Source: Meandrina meandrites
Taxonomy: Eukaryota > Cnidaria > Anthozoa > Scleractinia > Meandrinidae
DNA length: 64,000 bases
Assembly (NCBI GenBank): GCA_963693305.1
Contig: OY855914.1
Location: 7,645,001 to 7,709,000, forward strand
Reading direction: 5' to 3'
In this document: positions 33,801 to 41,104 of the stretch, one piece after another
Position numbering within the stretch: the first letter of the stretch is position 1
Layout: every line of letters starts with the position of its first letter
The notes under the pieces: model-generated
Databases searched by the model: none
Told to the model about the DNA's origin: nothing
What the model saw: the letters and a program-made list of their open reading frames with translations, nothing else
Position numbers and translations under genes: made by a program

Positions 33801-36800
33801 CTATCATCCCCGTCACTTGAAATCTGAATACCCTTCCTGGGATATTATACAAGGTCAAATGCTGTCTTGAAATTGTGTAGACCGGCCCATTTCTGTTTAC
33901 CAAATCAAATAGAACTGATCAAATAATTTGTCTCTCCTAAATACTTTGAATTAGTCCTTTCTAATCTAACTGCCTGGGAGTATTTTGCTTCGAGTTCTAC
34001 ACAGCAATTTCTTTCTTTTCTACTGACATTTATTCCTGTAGTTAGTTTACAGTCCTATGATGTCATTCCTTAAAAATTGGACAAGTTGATTTCCAAATTT
34101 GGTGGTACATATAATATCTGATGGACATGTCATGCACAGACACCTTCATCACTATGGCCTTTTGCAGCAAAATAGATTGTACCAACTGGCTTTTTGCCTG
34201 GATTTGAAAATTGGATGTCCACCAAGCCAAAGCCCCATCCCGTCAGGGGGGTCTGAGGCCATGCAATTTTCAGCGAGTAAACAATCATTGATTGGATTTG
34301 AACATTAAAATGTGTCTTTTTGTTGCCAAAAACTTGAAATGGATTGTATGTGCTTTTGCCCATACTATATAAAGGCATTAAACCTCCTCCATGCATATGC
34401 TTGTCTTTTATTCCAACAACCACATCTTGCAACAATAATCTTATGTTGCTACAAAATATTTTAAGTAAACATTAATTTGGTATCCTTAGCTTTGTTGTAA
34501 TTAAGAGACACTGATCTTATTATATGAAATATATTTTTCCTACCATTTTATCAAAGTGTGGAATGGTTATCAGCTGCTTCAATAGGTCGATCAGCCACTG
34601 AGCCTTAAGAACAACTGTATTGCGGTGCTTGATAATCATACCAAGGTCATGGTAGAAACTGATCATGGAGGCAAACTCATCTGCATCTTTCAGGAAGCAC
34701 TCTTTCTTGACATAGTGTTTGAGTTGTTCCAGACTTCTGTGGAAAATGTGTTGAGCTACCAAAGCTTCAATGACCTTTTCAAATAGAAACCATCTAGAGA
34801 ACAATCAGAGAAAATAGATTGCATCACATGGCCCATTACTTCATGGTTGTTAGTCAAAACAGCTCAAGCATTCTTATCAAGGGTGAATTAATGAATTTAC
34901 TAATCATAATTTGATTTTGTTTTTACGAAGAATTATTATATGGCTACAATATATAGTACATGCGCTCTGATTGGCTGATGAGCGGGCAAGATTTTCTTGT
35001 AATGACCGGGCATTAAGAAAATTATTCTTGCCTTAGCTTTTTATAGCTTTTTAAGGGTCAAACACTTGTAAACACAGGTCAGTTTGTTTTGTGAAAATTA
35101 AAGTGGTTAAATTTGCCCTAGATCTTGGCGTAATGAAGACAAAAATTGCCTCACTGTCAAAGAAACCGTTTCTTCTGGTTTGGATTGCATAACCTCGAAT
35201 GACCTCTTGTGCGCGCAAGTGGATATTGAAAAACGTTTCCCTTTTTTCAGCCCTAAAAAGGCCATATAATAAATAACTTATTAACCTCGTCCATTCGGTC
35301 ATTACAGGGAAATCTTAGACCTTGGCCTTGATGTATTGACCTCGCTATCGCTCGGTCAATACATCAAGGCCTCGGTCTGAGATTTCCCTGTAATGACCTC
35401 ACTCTCGGTTAATAAGTAGTATATAACAGCAGGCAAGAAATAATCTTCAAGAAGACATGTGTTTGTGAACACAGTTTAACATCTGAATTCACACATCTTC
35501 CTAGGCAAATAGTGATCAATGGGACAGAAACATGCAAGCTAATTTCAACTCATTAAATCAAGGAGGGCATACACATTGTATGGGAAAAACCTTCATTCAA
35601 TAAACATTAGTTAATCACTTTAATAAATCTATCACTTTCATGTTAATCTTCCTTGTTTATTTTCACATTCTTAAATTCTTTCACGCTTTCACACCATTGT
35701 ATTTTAGTTATTCATATCCATGTTGTCATTCAGTAATTAATATTCTATTTTTTGTATTTATATTTCACCAACTAGTGGTCTACTGTTGTTTGTATAACTG
35801 AAGATGGATGCAGGACATTTGAAACATTTAAATCTGTGTGTTTCTTCTTGAAGATTATTTCATTTCTTTGCTTTAATATTCCATTCTTGAATTGAGCAAT
35901 TCAATGCAAAAATAAAAAAGCGAAAAAAAGGCAAAAACCCAAACATTATGAAATCAACTAAATACAGTTGCCGTAATTAAACATTGAGACACTCACTTCA
36001 AGAAATATAGAAAAATATTAAACAAAGAATGAAATCAAATTTCAGTAAATAAATTATTTATTATAATTTGTCCTTGATAGAATGCTTTAGCTGTTTTGAC
36101 AGTAAAATCATGTCAATAAAATTGGAGAAGTTTTCTCCTAAAGCTATCCAAAAACCCAACACTGCAAAAAAAGGCATGGCATGTAAAATCCTACCAGCCA
36201 TGCAGCCTACTGCACATGTAGTTTATTTTTATAAAATATGTACATGTAGCACTGTTACATGTAAATTTAACAATTATTTAGTTTACATGAAAACTACAAG
36301 TGCATAAGAAAATTGCAAAGCTTAAAAACTGTGGAATATCACCAAATAATTATTTCCAGTTTTGGCTGACTGTCACGTGATGTGTTAACTAATTATGCAC
36401 AAAAAAATATTTGAAGGGGCGTTATATTATACTAATAATGTTTACCGGATTGGTATTTTCTCCCCCATGTATGGTCCCTGTCTTGACACCTCCATGATTC
36501 TGTCTCGCAGTTCTTGAATTCCATTGATGCGATTGGCCTCTTGCTCTTCAAAAAACAAAACAAGTATAATCATTTTTTATGCAGTACAATTTAACCTTTG
36601 GTTCAAATTTTATTTTCCTTAATTGTTTTAACTCATTAACAAAAGCTAGTTCAGGTATACCAGATTCTGGTATACCCTCTGATTAGTCAGTTTTGACACC
36701 TTTTGTTAACGCTCAAGCGTCCTTGATCTAATCAATGATGAGACATTAGATAAGGCTGCGGTCTGGAACCTTTCAACAAGTCACGGTCATGCAGAGTTTT

Positions 36801-39800
36801 AATCTGTTGTAAACAACCCCCCTCAAGGATTTTCCTGTCATGAACCTAACACAAAAAAAAACAGGCAAATTGCTTGAAGAATTTAGTCAGTGGAAAAAGG
36901 TCTGAAAATATTCAGTGAAAATGTTGATTAGCTGTATTTAAATTATATTTGCCTGAACTAAAACACATGGTGGCATATACTCCACGCATGAATCATTCGG
37001 TGCCAGAACATAACACAACGAACATAAGGGAGGAAAAACCTAAACATCGAGCTTAAGAGACAGAGCGCTCAATCAAATTAATGCAGGAAGTGTAATCTTT
37101 ATAAAACAGACAGTCTGTCTAGAACCAATCAGTTCAGCTTTCTCAAAGTAAGGTTACAATTCCCAGTCTCTAGCAATTAGCCGGATAAATTATAAGATAA
37201 GATCAATACATCTTGCAAAAAACAGCCGCTGGCTAAGAAAAGCAATCAATCAACATTTTCACGAAATATGTGAGACCTTGTCCTCCCAGAGCGAACACTT
37301 TGAGAGCTTAAAGCATATCTTGCAAATAAAAATGAGCCAAAACAAACTGAACTATAGGAAAACATGTGGCAAATACAGAGAGGTGTCACACTCAACGTAC
37401 AGGCTAGGAAACCATGACCTCTAGTTTGCTAGGTCACAGTCTTATGGCTCTATTCAACTTTAACTGGCTCTAAATAATACAACACATAGTACCCTTCAGA
37501 AACTAATGAGAAGAAAAAAGGTCAAAGGATCGAATTAAATACAGAATGGCAAATGTACAAATGTCATGCACATTGGAGTCGTGTATACGTAGGCCTGTCA
37601 CCTCCATTTTACTATCATCTGACAACTGGAAACCACAAGCTGCAAAATCTGCAGTCATGTTACGCGGGCCCTGGCAGTGGTCTTGCCCGGGGCAGAAAGA
37701 GCTTTCGTTTAAATTTCTCAATGGCCTTCCTATGCTTTCTCGCTTTCTCCCCACACCCCTCCTGTCATTTATTGCACTGCTCCCGCTAACTGAATGCCTG
37801 GAATAGGCTATGTTTCAGTATGATAATGAAATTGAGACAATGAAAAATAAAATCTAACTGGTTTGAAAAGATAAATTTAAAGCACAATTTATACATATAA
37901 TAATTAGATCATGGGCACTTGTTTGAGAAGATACAGTACTTGAAATCTGAATTTTACTATCTTAGCAAACACAGAGTATTTTCAGTGGTTCTGCTTGGAA
38001 AGAGAGATGTTTATTTTAGCGTGAGAGCCATAATTGGCCCACAGTGTAGTATTATTGATGAAAGAGAGACATGAAAAGCTGGTTGTAGATTCACAGGTGG
38101 ATTCCCTGTGGGAGTGGGATTCCCAGCAGTAGCCAATACCTTGACAGGATCCTGCTTCAAACCAAGATCCAGCTGGTGTTGTTTGTTTTTAGGCTCAGCT
38201 CCTAATTAAATTATATAGGACAATAGCCATCTACTGTAAATGATGCATTTTTTTCCAACCCTTTCATACCAGTCATTTAAGTAAAATAACTTGGTAGTTC
38301 TATTGTTTATCAATCAATTTAAAGACCCTTTGTCACTTGCCGTGATGCAACGTGGGCTTTCAGCTGAATTGTGGACCACGAAACCGCCATTATTGGTGAA
38401 TTTTGTGATTCTACGGAAAATCCATGTTCATCGTCTTGTTAACCGCGCGGCCATGGGCCGAGCGCGGTTCTTGCTTTACACGGGATTTTTTTTTTTTTTC
38501 GTTTTTTTGTCGGTGACCAGACCCAAACCTCCCCTCGGCCAAATCATGATCGGGACTGAATCACGCAACCTGGGATGCTTATTCGCCAAAAGCTGTTGGA
38601 GCAATGATGCACGGGAAATGTTACGGATAATGTTTTCTTTGTTGTGAATAATATATATTTTTCTTTGGGTTTTTTTTCGAAGCGTTGGATTCAAAGGGAA
38701 TATTGAATTCACTAAGAAAAGGTATGACATCAGCCATGGAATGCGCTGACGTTGCAGCTTTCACTTTCGCTACGTGACAAATAAGATTGTGTTTACTTGG
38801 CATGTTTATTTCGCCAGAAGCGACGGTCGTTGCAGTCAAAACAGCTCAAGCGTTTCTATCGAGGGTGAATAATGAATTTATTTATGGAAATTTGATTTCA
38901 TTCTTCGCTTCAATATTCCAGTCATGAAGAAAATATTTCAATGTTCAAAACGTGGCTCAATTCAAATCGCGAATGTTAAATAGTTTGTTATCTTGCTTCA
39001 CGTGACGGGCACATGGGAATTTGGCCAAAATTTGCATAATTTCCACTGCAACAAGTCAACCACCAATTGTCACGCACACTGTTTCTTCATCATTTTGTTT
39101 GCATTGTGTGTTTTTTTGCAAGTTTATATCGGCAGAAGCGACGGTCATTAATTTATTTGCACCTCTGCGAGTATTTCTTGTGGGTTTAGGCAATTGCAAA
39201 GAAATTCTTTAGCTGTTTCATCGAAGCAAGTTCAAAGATTTAAAGGGAATTAAAATATTTGCTTAAGTAAACAATTGAGCGTGCCCAAACGTGCAGGGGT
39301 TACGTCATTAGAAGGGAAAAAAACCCCGGATTGTGTGACTAACGTGACTACTTTGCTTGTCCTTTACTCATAATGCAAACAGATTAAATTTAACCGTGAC
39401 TTTTGAGAAAGAAAGCTGTTAATTAGCCAAAAATATAAGCGCGGTTTTAAGTTGCTATAGCAACTTCTTGTTTATTCTTGTTTTAGGTCATGTCAAAGTA
39501 TTTTTGAAGTCTACAGTTTCCGTTCTTGCCCTTTTGCTATGTTTTTGAAATATTCCTTCAAGATTTACTGTGTATAATGCTGCGGCCAAAACGTAAAGAG
39601 AAATTGGTGAAGGTTTGGCTGCGAGAGTCAGTGTTTACGCTTTGGAAAAGCAAGAAGGACCTCACAGGGTATAGTAATAACACCAACAGTGAATTTGCGG
39701 AGTTCCTGCTTCATCCGCAGAGTTCAGTTTCTATGCTGGATGGCATTTCAAAGAAGAGGCGACTTGAGGAGATAAACTCAGATGATATAAATGAAAATAT

Positions 39801-41073
39801 AAAATGTGGCAGGCCAAACACGGCTCCCACTGGTCGCTAAATGTAAGCCTTCAATTTGTTAACGGAGGATTTTACGCTCTCTAGAGCCGTTACATTAATA
39901 TAATCTTTATGTCATTTTGTTTGCTAGCTCTGTGGCATATTTCGTTAGGTTTATCGGCTCATTTTTGTCGAAAGATTCATAATAAACAATGCGCAATGTG
40001 AAAAGGGTCTTTAACATGGCTGTAAAGTTCTTCAATACCTGCTTGATGTTTTCTTTTGTTTGGATCCTGCCCCAAAAATCTTTTGATCTTATTACTCATC
40101 AGTGAACTTGTGTTATCAATGCTGAAGAATGGTCGAACCACATGTTTCTCATATTTCTTTCCAGAGATTCTCTTCTGTATTTGTGATTTCATTACTGCAA
40201 TGTCTTCAAATGGTTTGTCAGCATGTGTACCAACAATGAACACTGGAGGCAGCAGATAGGGCAGCTTCCCTTCTGCATCATTGTCTGTTTCTTCTTTCAC
40301 CTGTGTGACACTGTGAATTGTAGCAAGCCACGATAGCAAATTCTCCAGATTTGATTGGTTGTTTGGGTTGTCCAAATGAATATCACAAGTTCCTTGTCTA
40401 ACACAGGGCTGAGCTGGGGCATGCAATGGCTTGCTGAGGTTGTGCACCAAAATGTAGAGTGCTCGTGGTGATAAGAAAAGAGGGTGAGAGGCATAGTACA
40501 GGTGTTGTCCAGCAAAATCCCACATATCCATACTTACAACAGATTCTTCTTTGCTAATATCAACATCTTCACCTTTAACATACTTTAACCACTGACGAAC
40601 ATGTTTTTTGATGTTGTCTGGGGGTGAAGAGGCATTGATGGTTACATCAGGCTCATCTAGTGTGTTTTCAGTACTGCAATCAGAGAAATGTTCACTATTG
40701 TTAACACTGTCCTGCCTCAGCGCTACTTTTCCTTTTCTTGATGGTGAGGACACGTCTGACTTGTTAGAGTGATCTGCTGTCAACTCAACCTAGAATACAC
40801 CGGTGCAAGAAGTGATAAGTGGTATGATTACTGACATGCCAGAAACTCAGAAAGATATCATCTCCAACGTACAGTTATAGACACCATCCTGATGAACATT
40901 TTCTCTGATTTGCTCCTAATCATTGCAAATAATGTTACAGTTAATATCTCTCTCTAAAACAGACACTGCAGCTATGGTCATATGAGTTACTCGTTATGTC
41001 AGAGATATGTAAACAAATTAGCCTGCAGGGCCCGAAATTGCGACTCACTGGTCGCCAATGCGACCAAAGATTG

Positions 41074-41104
<31 letters not shown>

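Larger units (their letters stand above)
36546..40038 (-). other. Intron rich in repeats
   Basis: 3.5 kb. It holds a MULE-interior relative (about 36890-37520), a possible cassette exon (38140-38201), palindrome-ended element copy IV (38441-39472) and a plus-strand open frame (39577-39840). Confidence 0.6.

Noticed and set aside
34130..34435. 101-codon minus-strand frame between COR exons
   Set aside because: It has no domain, is not phase-compatible as an exon with visible splice sites, and lies in repeat-like intron DNA.
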